Assembly: GCA_022826515.1 (NCBI GenBank)
Contig: JAJDUT010000003.1
Coordinates: 1 to 16,163 of the forward strand
DNA: 16,163 nt
Source: Candidatus Latescibacterota bacterium
Lineage (GTDB): Bacteria; Latescibacterota; UBA2968; UBA8231
Direction of reading: 5' to 3'
In this document: in pieces, positions 5,424 through 12,966 of the stretch
Numbering within the stretch: the first letter of the stretch is position 1
Layout of the letters: every line of letters starts with the position of its first letter
Notes under the pieces: generated by a model
What the model saw: only the letters and a program-made list of their open reading frames with translations
Told to the model about the DNA's origin: nothing
Databases searched by the model: none
Position numbers and translations under genes: made by a program

Positions 5424-6488
5424 GTGTCCGTGCAAAACAAGCCTGCTAAACGACCTATGCGCCTAGTCATCCTGTCGTACAGCCACCACGGCCGCGGCAT
5501 CGGCCAGACCATCCGCGCCTTGGGGCACGATATAATCGGGGTCATGGACGGGGAAGAAGGCCCGCGCCAACAACTCGCAGAAATTTTCCAATGCCCGGGC
5601 TTTGCCACGGCGAGCGAGTGCCTCGACGTTGCCCAGCCCGACGCGGCCCTAGTCGCTGGCAAGCACATTGAAATGCCAGATCATGTGCAGGCCTGCGTTG
5701 ATCGGCGCATCCCCTACCTGCTCGACAAACCCTTTGCCGATTGCGCTGCTCGGCTCCGCCCCGCAGCCGAAGCCTCGGCCAAACACGGGGTCTTCAGCGC
5801 CCTCACGCTGCCCAACCGCGCCAGCCGCATCGTCGCCACAGTGGAGCGTCTGTTAGCTGACGGCACGCTGGGCGATTTAGTCCAGTACAGTTGTCGCCTC
5901 AATAACGGCCCGCCCTCGCGCTACGACCCGACGCCCTCGGCTTGGCACAACGATCCGGCCATTTCCGGCGGTGGCAGTTGGGCCGTAGAGGCGGCCCACG
6001 GCATTGACACTTTCCTGCAATTCGTCGGCGAGCAGACGGTACACGTGGTCGGTGCCATCATGTCCAATGCCACCCACGGCCGTATAGTGGAGGATATTGG
6101 TTTGGGAATGCTGCGCACGGATGGGGGTGTGACCGGCGTTATCGAAAGCGGCTACGCCTATCCGTCAGGAGTGCGCAGCGGCGACCACTTCTTCCGCTTC
6201 ATCGGCACTCGCGCCATGGTTTTCCAGCAGTACGGCAAAGAGGGCGAACCCCTCATCGAAGTCCACACTACCGAGGGCGTGCAATTCAGTGAAGATCTGT
6301 CGCACGGCGAGCGCATGACGACCATTGTCGATCAAGCCCTGACCGCTTTGGCAGATGGGCGGTCCTTCACCCCCAATATCGACCAAGCCGTGCGCATCCT
6401 CGAAATACAGGACGCGGTGTACGACCACGCCCGAAGAAACCCGCTGACCAACGGCCCGCATCCCATGGGCTCTCCGCCTAGCATCTAA
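5424..6488 (+). CDS. Gfo/Idh/MocA-family oxidoreductase
   Basis: A 354-residue NAD(P)-dependent oxidoreductase, a family acting mostly on sugars, inositols and related polyols. The N-terminal Rossmann region (12-100) ends in the 'LDKPFADCAARLRPAAEAS' box, where K102 corresponds to the family's catalytic EKP lysine. The C-terminal alpha/beta domain shows 'GGGSWAVEAAHGIDTFLQF' (182-200), matching the 'GGG...D.G.H..D' motif with H192. The dinucleotide loop reads 'SYSHHGRGIG' instead of a plain GxGxxG, so cofactor binding may differ. Start is GTG at 5424, with GGAG at 5416-5419; GTG 5430 (better spacing) or ATG 5457 are alternatives. It follows the GNAT gene in the same direction and converges on the glycosyltransferase operon, with only 31 nt between stops. 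Confidence 0.85.
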   Translation: MSVQNKPAKRPMRLVILSYSHHGRGIGQTIRALGHDIIGVMDGEEGPRQQLAEIFQCPGFATASECLDVAQPDAALVAGKHIEMPDHVQACVDRRIPYLLDKPFADCAARLRPAAEASAKHGVFSALTLPNRASRIVATVERLLADGTLGDLVQYSCRLNNGPPSRYDPTPSAWHNDPAISGGGSWAVEAAHGIDTFLQFVGEQTVHVVGAIMSNATHGRIVEDIGLGMLRTDGGVTGVIESGYAYPSGVRSGDHFFRFIGTRAMVFQQYGKEGEPLIEVHTTEGVQFSEDLSHGERMTTIVDQALTALADGRSFTPNIDQAVRILEIQDAVYDHARRNPLTNGPHPMGSPPSI

Positions 6489-6519
6489 TGATGCTGATGC
6501 TACGGCGAACAGTTACGGT

Positions 6520-7671
6520 TTATAGCCGCTTATACAACTGAATAGTTCGCTGGGCCGCGTCTTCCCACGTGAAGGCCGCAGCCCGTTGGCGTCCTTGGTG
6601 CGATAGCCGTTGGCGGAGTGCGGAATCGGTCAGCAGGCGCTGCATGCCGGCGGCGATGGCTGCGGTGTCGAGCGGGTCGACGAGCACCGCATCGTCTCCG
6701 GCGACTTCGGCGAGCGATGAACAGTTCGACGTGAGCACCGGACAGCCGCTGGCCATTGCTTCGAGCACGGGCAACCCGAATCCCTCTATCAGCGATGGAA
6801 ACGCGAAAAAGAGCGCGTGGGCAAAACAGGCGCGGATTTGCTCGTCGCTGAACTGGCCGGCGAGGAGTACCCGGTCGCTCAGGCCGAGTTGATGCGCCAG
6901 TTGCACGAGCGCGGGATTGCCCTCGCCGCGGCCGGCGAACACGAGGGCGAGGTCGGGATGGTCCGGGGCGACTTGGGCAAAGGCGCGCACCAGCCGAGGC
7001 AGGTTTTTGTACGGCAAGCTGTTGCCTAGGCCAAACGCAAAAGGCCGTTCGGCAAGACCGTTGAGAATATCCTGCTGCGCTTGGTCTTGGTCGGTCGCGT
7101 GGCCCAAGTCAAACTCGGCTGGTTCCGCATTATTCGAGTGCCAAGCAGGAGCCACGCCGTGGAGGATGGCGGTTACTTTGTCGGCTGGCACGCCGTGGTC
7201 GAGCGCAGCTTGGCGCGTGCTTTCCGAGACGGCGACGATGTGATCGGCTGCGGCGATGGCTCGGCGGATACCCAAGCTCCCGAGCGACCCCTTGACCCAG
7301 CGCCGCCAGCGTCGCCCGTCGGCGAGGTGAGAATGATCCACCCAAATCAGGTCGTGTAAGGTGATGACGATGCGCCGGGCGCGCACGCCGATGGGGAGAA
7401 AGTGGTACAGAGAGTGATACACGTCGGCGTCGAGCCCGTTGATGACCCGAGCACCGGCGAGGATGTTGTTCATCGAGGAAATGTCGTGCGGTGCGAAAAT
7501 CTCCCTGAAATTGGCCTGATCGGCGATGGGGCCGTGGCGCGATGGCCGGCGGACGACGATGTACTCGTTTTCGCGGTCTAGCTTGGCGATGTGGCTGACG
7601 AGGTCGGCGGCGTAGCGGCCGAGGCTGGTGGGCACGTCGCGCAGCGAGCGAGCGTCGATGCAGATCCTCAT
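6520..7671 (-). CDS. GT4-family glycosyltransferase
   Basis: A 383-residue retaining GT-B glycosyltransferase of family 4, predicted cytoplasmic or peripheral at the inner membrane, transferring a sugar from a nucleotide-sugar donor. N-terminal 'MRICIDARSL....LGRYAADLV' is the typical acceptor-domain start; 'VYHSLYHFLP' and 'ITLHDLIWVDHS' are familiar GT4 segments. The donor domain has 'FAFGLGNSLPYKNLPRLVRAF' (phosphate-contact lysine region) and the EX7E motif 'EGFGLPVLEAMASGCPV' (E296 and E304). Its ATG overlaps the stop of the DUF3047 gene (ATGA), with no independent Shine-Dalgarno, implying translational coupling. It is the last gene of a four-gene operon, so it probably glycosylates a lipid or carrier made by the upstream products. 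Donor and acceptor are unknown. Confidence 0.92.
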   Translation of the reverse strand: MRICIDARSLRDVPTSLGRYAADLVSHIAKLDRENEYIVVRRPSRHGPIADQANFREIFAPHDISSMNNILAGARVINGLDADVYHSLYHFLPIGVRARRIVITLHDLIWVDHSHLADGRRWRRWVKGSLGSLGIRRAIAAADHIVAVSESTRQAALDHGVPADKVTAILHGVAPAWHSNNAEPAEFDLGHATDQDQAQQDILNGLAERPFAFGLGNSLPYKNLPRLVRAFAQVAPDHPDLALVFAGRGEGNPALVQLAHQLGLSDRVLLAGQFSDEQIRACFAHALFFAFPSLIEGFGLPVLEAMASGCPVLTSNCSSLAEVAGDDAVLVDPLDTAAIAAGMQRLLTDSALRQRLSHQGRQRAAAFTWEDAAQRTIQLYKRL

Positions 7672-8417
7672 GGGGGGAGGCCGGCGCAGTAGTTAGGGAT
7701 GTGCGCCAGCGCCGCCCGTGGCCAGACCCGGAAGTCGGCGTAGGCGGCTGCGGCGTACCCCCGAGTCGAATTGGCATCGGTGAGCAAGGCGATGCCGATG
7801 GTTTTTTTCGGTAGGTTGGACGACAAGACGCGCTCGTGATCCTTTTCTAGATCGACCCACTCTTGCAGCCATTGCCCCAACTTCTCCGGCCCGCTTTGGA
7901 GCACGACAAACCAAGGTCGGGCAATGCCTTTGCGGCGGGAGACGGTCCCCGGGGCCAAGGTCGTGCTCCACACGTATTTGATCTGGCGCGGGATGCCGAG
8001 GAGGTTGCGCGAAAAAATGACGTGTACTCCGGCGGCGCTGTCGTTGGTCTCGGTATAGCGCTCGTCGCCCCCCGGCGGCAGGGCGTCGGCGCGCCAGCAC
8101 CAAGTCATAATTGGGTATTGCCGAGGATCCCAGTGGAATCGCTTCATGAGGACGACCGAGTGGCCGGTGTCTTGGGCGGCTAGGTAGCGGCGGCCGTTGA
8201 CCTCGCGGACGGCGTAGAGCTTGGGTTTGTCGTCGTCCTTGCCGCGCCAGCGCCAGTCGCGGGGCAGGCTGTCTAAGGGCGTGGAGGTAAAGTCTTCGAT
8301 AACGATGTAGGGAGGGGCTTCGCGCTCGCCTCCAGTCGGCGGTGCATCTTGGGCAGAGGCAGGGTAGAGAGAGAGGCCACAGTAGCCCGATAGGCAAGCG
8401 AGTATGAGTCGGCGCAT
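7668..8417 (-). CDS. DUF3047 domain secreted protein
   Basis: A 249-residue protein with an N-terminal signal peptide ('MRRLILACLSGYCGLSLYPASA', probable cleavage before QDAPP), so periplasmic or outer-membrane-associated. The mature part matches the DUF3047 pattern: 'YPIMTWCWRADALPPGGDER', 'TNDSAAGVHVIFS', 'IKYVWSTTLAPGTVSRR', 'PWFVVLQSGPEKLGQWLQEWVDLEKDHERVL', 'IGIALLTDANSTRG.AAAAYADFRVW'. The family is a beta-rich fold of unknown function. The open frame continues upstream to 8723, but the signal peptide and AAAGG-like Shine-Dalgarno place the start here, 23 nt after the flippase-like gene. It is coupled by a 4-nt overlap to the glycosyltransferase, suggesting it handles the envelope product of this operon outside the membrane. 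That is inference. Confidence 0.82.
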   Translation of the reverse strand: MRRLILACLSGYCGLSLYPASAQDAPPTGGEREAPPYIVIEDFTSTPLDSLPRDWRWRGKDDDKPKLYAVREVNGRRYLAAQDTGHSVVLMKRFHWDPRQYPIMTWCWRADALPPGGDERYTETNDSAAGVHVIFSRNLLGIPRQIKYVWSTTLAPGTVSRRKGIARPWFVVLQSGPEKLGQWLQEWVDLEKDHERVLSSNLPKKTIGIALLTDANSTRGYAAAAYADFRVWPRAALAHIPNYCAGLPP

Positions 8418-8440
8418 TGCTCTACCTTTTTGTCGGTCCG

Positions 8441-9472
8441 TCAGCGCGGGTTTTCTTGTTCCTGCAGCATGGTTAAGGCCGTTGCGGGACGGCGCTGGAG
8501 CGCGGTGCGACTCATGTAGCTGAGGCAGGTCCAGCCAATGAAAATCCAGAACACGCGGCGCATGCGGCGCGTAAGACCCAAGGACAGGCCGAGAGATGGA
8601 TCCAACCCTAAACTGGAGAATAGGAATACGAGGCTGCCTTCCATGACCCCGATATTGGAGGGCATGAAGAAGAACAGGCCGTTGATGACCGCGCCCAAGG
8701 CGTTGAGCAGAAAACAAAACCAAAAATCAACGCCCGCGTCCAGTGCCCAGAGGATGGCATAAGTCTCACAGGTACCCATAAACCAGCCGATGCTCTGAAA
8801 AAACAAGGCGCGCAGGAAGCGGGTGCGGTGGGTGCGGTAAAAGGTGCCGATATTGGTGTCGATGCGCGCCGCGCGCCCCATATTGCGCTCGATCATGTCG
8901 GTGCGCAGGCCAGCCGAGCGGAGCAGCTTGAGCAGGGACGTGAACATGTGCTCTTGGCGCTTGTAGAAGATCCAGAAGGCCGCCAAGCTGACGATGAGCA
9001 GGCATGCGAACAAGATCCGGTATTCTAGGGGGATAAGCTCGGACACGTCGTGGTAGTAGAACAACAGCCCTAGGCCGAGGACGGTAAAGGACAGGCCAAC
9101 AGCAATTTGCGCGGTTTTGTCAACGACCACCGAGGCCATGCCGCGCGGGCCGGGTGTCCGGTGGGTGAGCAAATAGGCCTTGACTGGCTCGCCGCCGAGA
9201 TTGGCCAGCGGCGTGAGCTGATTGACTGCCTCGCCAGCGAGCTTGGCGGCAAAAAGGGTTAGTAGCCTCGGTTTGAAAGCGTCGGGCGGGAAGGCGAAGT
9301 TCCAGGCGATGGTGTTGGAAAGATGCCAGACGCACGAGGGCAGCAACAGCAGGGGGAATATCCACTTGATCGCGTCTAGATGGTGGAGAACTTCATCGAC
9401 TCCAAGCTGGCCGACGAGATAGCCCAGCAGCAGGAAGCCAAAGGCGACCATGGAGACTTGCAAAGCTCTCAC
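8441..9472 (-). CDS. LPG-synthase-type (UPF0104) flippase-like membrane protein
   Basis: A 343-residue integral membrane protein of the lysylphosphatidylglycerol synthetase/UPF0104 transmembrane family, without the cytosolic aminoacyltransferase domain of MprF. Hydrophobic segments are seen near residues 8-24, 38-56, 112-140, 152-170, 220-246, 250-270 and 305-320. Family motifs are 'AGEAVNQLTPLANLGGEPVKAYLL' (79-102) and 'FFFMPSNIGVMEGSLVFLF' (267-285). Such proteins are thought to move lipids or polyprenyl carriers across the inner membrane. The GTG start is chosen because GAGGA lies 6 nt upstream and the GTG overlaps the previous stop (GTGA); the longer upstream frame lies inside the CDP-alcohol transferase gene. 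It is probably coupled to that enzyme and may translocate its product. Confidence 0.87.
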   Translation of the reverse strand: MRALQVSMVAFGFLLLGYLVGQLGVDEVLHHLDAIKWIFPLLLLPSCVWHLSNTIAWNFAFPPDAFKPRLLTLFAAKLAGEAVNQLTPLANLGGEPVKAYLLTHRTPGPRGMASVVVDKTAQIAVGLSFTVLGLGLLFYYHDVSELIPLEYRILFACLLIVSLAAFWIFYKRQEHMFTSLLKLLRSAGLRTDMIERNMGRAARIDTNIGTFYRTHRTRFLRALFFQSIGWFMGTCETYAILWALDAGVDFWFCFLLNALGAVINGLFFFMPSNIGVMEGSLVFLFSSLGLDPSLGLSLGLTRRMRRVFWIFIGWTCLSYMSRTALQRRPATALTMLQEQENPR

Positions 9473-10755
9473 GCGGCTTCCTCTGGATTGACGGCCGGTG
9501 CCGGAAGCGAGGCCATCTGCCGCTCGGCGGCGCGCTGGTTGCCCATCAGCCGATAGTGGGTGGTCAAAACGCCCAGCGCCGCCACGTGCAGCAGGACGAC
9601 GAGGAGCCAATAAACGATCGGCAACAGATTGGCCACCAAGCCGATGGCAATGAACAACGAGAGGAAATCCCGCTTGGTAATAAAGCCGGCGCGCTCTAGG
9701 AACCGATAGCTCCAGTCTTTTTCGCCATCGGGGACCTTGTTGCCCAAGTCGCCGAGGTAGTACTGTAGGCTACCGGTGCCGGTTTTCAGGGCGTAGCTGT
9801 AGAGCAGGACTAGGGTCAAGACCATCGAAGCGATGGCGGAGATACCAGCGTAGATGGGCAGGTAGTTGTCGGGATAGAGGTGCCACATCCCGGCCATCAG
9901 CGCGGCGTAGCCGAAGAGATAGGCGAGGTTGTCAGTGACCGTATCGAACCAAGCGCCGAATTTGGTCTCGGCTAGCTTGACGCGGGCGATTTCACCGTCG
10001 CAGCCGTCGAGGATGGAGGCGAGCTGCCAGAGGACACCGGCGCATACGAGCCGCAGATAGTCGTCTGGCTGCGTCGCCAGATAGGCGGCGAACAGGCCCG
10101 GGCACAGGACCATGAAAAAGGTCACCATGTTGGGCGAGATGCCGGTATCAACGATGAGCTTGCTGATGGGTACGGAGATGCGCACGTTGAGTAGGCGCGC
10201 TACGGTGCCGCTGGTGGCCTTGCTCACTTGGTCGAAGAGCATGTTCTTGGCGGCACGCGCGCTACGCTTGTCAATCACGCGTTGCCACAGGTGCGGCGCG
10301 ATGTCTTCGCGGCGGTGCGGACGCGCTACGAGCGAACTCCAGAGGTCGCTGGTTAGCGCATCCGGGGACAACGCGCCGGACGCGCAGAGGAAGGCACCGC
10401 TGCTGACGCCGTCGCTAGTCTGGGCGACGAGGTCGTCTCGCTGTAGGCCCGCGTCGATGAGGGCTTGTAGCGAGGAGTGGTGGTGGACAAAATCGCCCTT
10501 GAGCAGCAGCGAGGGCGCGTTGGGCAGGCGAGCGGCCTCTGGGGTGGTTTGCTCTACTTGGATGTCGAGGTCGGGGACTAGAGATTTGCCGCTGGGGGTA
10601 TGGCCGGGGGGCAGCACGACCAAGACGCGCTTGATGCCCACGCGGGCCATGGTGCGGATCCCGCGCTGGAGGAGGGTGCGGCCAGCAACCTGCACATCGG
10701 TTGCCGCGCCAGCGGGAAAGACCAAAATTCCTTGTTCAATTGTGCGCTTTGGCAT
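9469..10755 (-). CDS. CDP-alcohol phosphatidyltransferase with nucleotidyltransferase-like N-terminus
   Basis: A 428-residue two-part enzyme. The C-terminal membrane part (about 185-405) carries the complete CDP-alcohol phosphatidyltransferase motif in 'DGCDGEIAR...FGAWFDTVTDN': D250, D253, G254, A257, R258, G267, D271 and D275, with the standard spacing. It should transfer a phospho-alcohol or phosphatidyl group from a CDP-activated donor. The N-terminal ~160 residues resemble a sugar-phosphate nucleotidyltransferase fold ('LLQRGIRTMARVGIKRVLVVLPP', then 'PSLLLKGDFVHHHSSLQALI'). The usual GxGxRL loop is replaced by 'FPAGAATDVQVAG', so catalysis there is uncertain. The arrangement recalls fused IPCT/DIPPS enzymes of di-inositol-phosphate synthesis. 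It is the first gene of the minus-strand operon and is preceded by a good promoter. Confidence 0.88.
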   Translation of the reverse strand: MPKRTIEQGILVFPAGAATDVQVAGRTLLQRGIRTMARVGIKRVLVVLPPGHTPSGKSLVPDLDIQVEQTTPEAARLPNAPSLLLKGDFVHHHSSLQALIDAGLQRDDLVAQTSDGVSSGAFLCASGALSPDALTSDLWSSLVARPHRREDIAPHLWQRVIDKRSARAAKNMLFDQVSKATSGTVARLLNVRISVPISKLIVDTGISPNMVTFFMVLCPGLFAAYLATQPDDYLRLVCAGVLWQLASILDGCDGEIARVKLAETKFGAWFDTVTDNLAYLFGYAALMAGMWHLYPDNYLPIYAGISAIASMVLTLVLLYSYALKTGTGSLQYYLGDLGNKVPDGEKDWSYRFLERAGFITKRDFLSLFIAIGLVANLLPIVYWLLVVLLHVAALGVLTTHYRLMGNQRAAERQMASLPAPAVNPEEAA

Positions 10756-10813
10756 GTGTTTGCCGTTTAATTTGGGGATGTAAATAAAAGAGGCGCTTTA
10801 TGAAGAAACACTT

Positions 10814-10842
10814 AGTATAAGGAATTTTGCACCCTTTGTCAT
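10814..10842 (-). promoter_or_regulatory. Sigma70-type promoter for the lipid-like operon
   Basis: On the minus strand ATGACA (plus 10837-10842; 5 of 6 to TTGACA) and TATACT (plus 10814-10819; 5 of 6 to TATAAT) are separated by exactly 17 nt. Transcription would start near 10807, leaving about a 50-nt leader before the ATG at 10755. The 161-nt divergent gap is AT-rich. No equally good plus-strand promoter for the secreted-protein gene was found. Confidence 0.6.
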
Positions 10843-10916
10843 AGTTTGTCGTACCTTAAATTCATCTGGTCAATTGCTATTGTGAAAAGTGAAGAGGCCC
10901 GCGCCAAGGTGTTGTC

Positions 10917-12962
10917 ATGGTAGGTTTACGAGTAGGTATTTCTAACGCGGCGATAAATATCACATGGCTACTTCTGGTCTGCTGGGCGACGGCTAGCGGT
11001 GCCCAGCGACACAATTGGCAGCTCGGCGGTGCGGGCTTGGCTTGGAGCGAGAACGATTCTGCTGTGGTGCTCGTCGATTTTGACGCGGTACCCGGCGCGA
11101 TCCAACCCGTCTATATCGACCCCGACCAAAGTATGTTTTCGCTGTTTACCGGCTGGGAACCGCTCAAAGAGCCGCGCGAGTTGACCTATGTCGAAGGCGA
11201 GACGCCACGGGCTTGGAAGGGGTCGCAGGGCAACGAGACGACGGCCCACAATGGCACCTATATGGTCGATGGCGACAGCATGTCTTTTAATCCGCCGGTG
11301 TCGTCCAATCCCGAATCGGTCTGGTACACCATTGATCTGGCCGTACCGGTGCCGGCGCACCGCTTTGGTTTTTTTACTCCGCCGCGGGGCTTTCGCTCCG
11401 ACGGTATCCCCTTTGCCGAGGACGCTGTGCCGGCCTATGAGGTGTCTATCGCGGCGGAAGGCGATCCGAGTTGGCTCGAAGGGGCCCAACCCTATAAACG
11501 AATTGGTCCGCTGATCGCCGATGTTGCCGAAAACTTTGTCGCCCGGGTGCAGATCGGATTTCCCAGACAATACGTGCGCTTTGTGCGCTACAAGCGGAAG
11601 ACCTCGCTGTTGGATTCGGGGAGAGGGGGCAACACCAGCGTAGGTTCGGGGACTGCTTTCAAGGGGTCCATCGGCGACTTTGAGCTTTTTGGTGAGGGGG
11701 TGCCGCGCAAGGCGGTTTATCGCTCGCGGATTTTCGACTTGGGAGTGCCCCGCAATTTCGGTCGTCTTTTTTGGGCGGCAACGCCACTGCGCGTGGTTGA
11801 TGGGACACTGGTGGAGGCTCCCGATGCCGAGGTGGGAGTGGAGGTGGAGATGCGCACAGGGCGCGACGGGGATCCGAACATCTACCACGAATACACCGAC
11901 CGCGGCGGCGAGGAAGTGGTGCCGCGCGAGCGCTACGATTTGGTGCTACAGCCGCGCTGGCGCGCCGGTCGCCTGCGCGACCCCCGGCCGGGGATGCGTG
12001 CCTCTATTCAGTACGATAGCGACAATTGGTCTTTTTGGTCGTTGCCCTTTGCTGAGTCAGGGCAGGCGATTGACCTCAAAGGAGGGACTCATTTTCAGTT
12101 GCGGATTACGCTCAAAAGCGAGGACTTCGCTTCGTTCGTGCGGCTCGACTCGTTGTGGATTGAGACCGCGCCGCTTTTGGCCCAGCGGGTTTTGGGAGAG
12201 GTCGCGCTGTTGGGCGATGTCCAGCCAGCGGGAGGATTGGTCGAGGTGCCGTTGGGAGAAGCGGCGGAGTTTGCCTACGATATTCGCGGCGAATTTGCCG
12301 GTGAGGGGGCAGGCTTTGACGCGTTGAGGATTCGCAGCGGGACGCGGGCTAGGTTTACCCGGCTGGAGATGGGGAATCCCCCGAGGGTGGTCGAGCCGGT
12401 TGCAGTCGTTGAGGGCGACGAGGAACTAGCGGTGGTGTTGCCGGAGCGGATCGGGCCGGGGGCCGCGCAAGGAGCGCGCGTCGTCTTTGTCGCGGATGTG
12501 TTCTCGCTGGCTTGGACGTTTTCGGGCGAGGTCTATAATGCCGGCGTCGATGGGTTGCCCCAGCCCGTCGAACCGGGCGACGCTAGCGCCGAACTGGGGA
12601 CCAATAGTCTGCGGGTCTTGGGGATGGCCGGGCAAGGTGCTGGACCGGTGGTGGGATTGGATTTTTCCACTAGGGTGCTGACGCCCAATGGCGACGGGGT
12701 CCACGACGAGGTCGAGATCGGCTATGCGCTGGTGGGATTGCCCGAGGATGTTCCCGTGGTGTTCAAGGTCTATTCGCTCGACGGAAGGCGGGTAGTCCAG
12801 CGGTCGTTGGGTGCGCAGCGTTTCGGTGCGCAGCGGGTGCGCTGGGATGGGCGCGATGGGGACGGGGTTTTATTGTCGCCGGGGATCTACTTGGTTGAAG
12901 TAGCGCCTGAAGCCGAGCGGACGGGGGTGCGTCGATTGCGCCCATTAACCCTAATCTACTAA
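10917..12962 (+). CDS. Secreted discoidin-like / FlgD-type C-terminal domain protein (paralog 1)
   Basis: A 681-residue secreted, beta-rich protein. Residues 1-30 form a signal peptide-like region (hydrophobic core 'INITWLLLVCWATASGAQ'). Residues about 105-250 look discoidin/F5-8C-like ('YMVDGDSMSFNPP', 'VWYTIDLAVPVPAHRFGFF', later 'YVRFVRYKRK'). A long middle with 'FDALRIRSGTRARF' shares its order with the next gene. From residue 586 the module 'RVLTPNGDGVHDEVEIGY...FKVYSLDGRRVVQ...RVRWDGRDGDGVLLSPGIYLVEV' is FlgD-Ig/CHU_C-like and ends 'LRPLTLIY'. Such C-terminal modules often belong to proteins exported or anchored at the cell surface; a sorting role is inference. The start has only a weak Shine-Dalgarno (AAGG at 10906-10909). 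The next gene begins 4 nt after the stop, so they form one unit. Confidence 0.8.
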   Translation: MVGLRVGISNAAINITWLLLVCWATASGAQRHNWQLGGAGLAWSENDSAVVLVDFDAVPGAIQPVYIDPDQSMFSLFTGWEPLKEPRELTYVEGETPRAWKGSQGNETTAHNGTYMVDGDSMSFNPPVSSNPESVWYTIDLAVPVPAHRFGFFTPPRGFRSDGIPFAEDAVPAYEVSIAAEGDPSWLEGAQPYKRIGPLIADVAENFVARVQIGFPRQYVRFVRYKRKTSLLDSGRGGNTSVGSGTAFKGSIGDFELFGEGVPRKAVYRSRIFDLGVPRNFGRLFWAATPLRVVDGTLVEAPDAEVGVEVEMRTGRDGDPNIYHEYTDRGGEEVVPRERYDLVLQPRWRAGRLRDPRPGMRASIQYDSDNWSFWSLPFAESGQAIDLKGGTHFQLRITLKSEDFASFVRLDSLWIETAPLLAQRVLGEVALLGDVQPAGGLVEVPLGEAAEFAYDIRGEFAGEGAGFDALRIRSGTRARFTRLEMGNPPRVVEPVAVVEGDEELAVVLPERIGPGAAQGARVVFVADVFSLAWTFSGEVYNAGVDGLPQPVEPGDASAELGTNSLRVLGMAGQGAGPVVGLDFSTRVLTPNGDGVHDEVEIGYALVGLPEDVPVVFKVYSLDGRRVVQRSLGAQRFGAQRVRWDGRDGDGVLLSPGIYLVEVAPEAERTGVRRLRPLTLIY

Positions 12963-12966
12963 GAGC

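Noticed and set aside
7130..7777. 215-residue minus-strand frame and the 234-residue frame at 7693-8397
   Set aside because: Arg/His/Pro-rich shadows of the glycosyltransferase and DUF3047 genes in another frame.
8418..8723. N-terminal extension of the DUF3047 frame
   Set aside because: It overlaps the flippase-like coding region and lies upstream of a clear signal peptide and ribosome site.
10836..10861. Plus-strand promoter TTGTCA / TTAAAT for secreted paralog 1
   Set aside because: The spacer is only 14 nt and the -10 box matches 4 of 6, so it is not convincing.
10968..11888. 306-residue minus-strand open frame
   Set aside because: It lies wholly opposite the secreted paralog 1 gene; its translation is rich in His/Arg with no domain pattern, typical of a GC-rich shadow frame.
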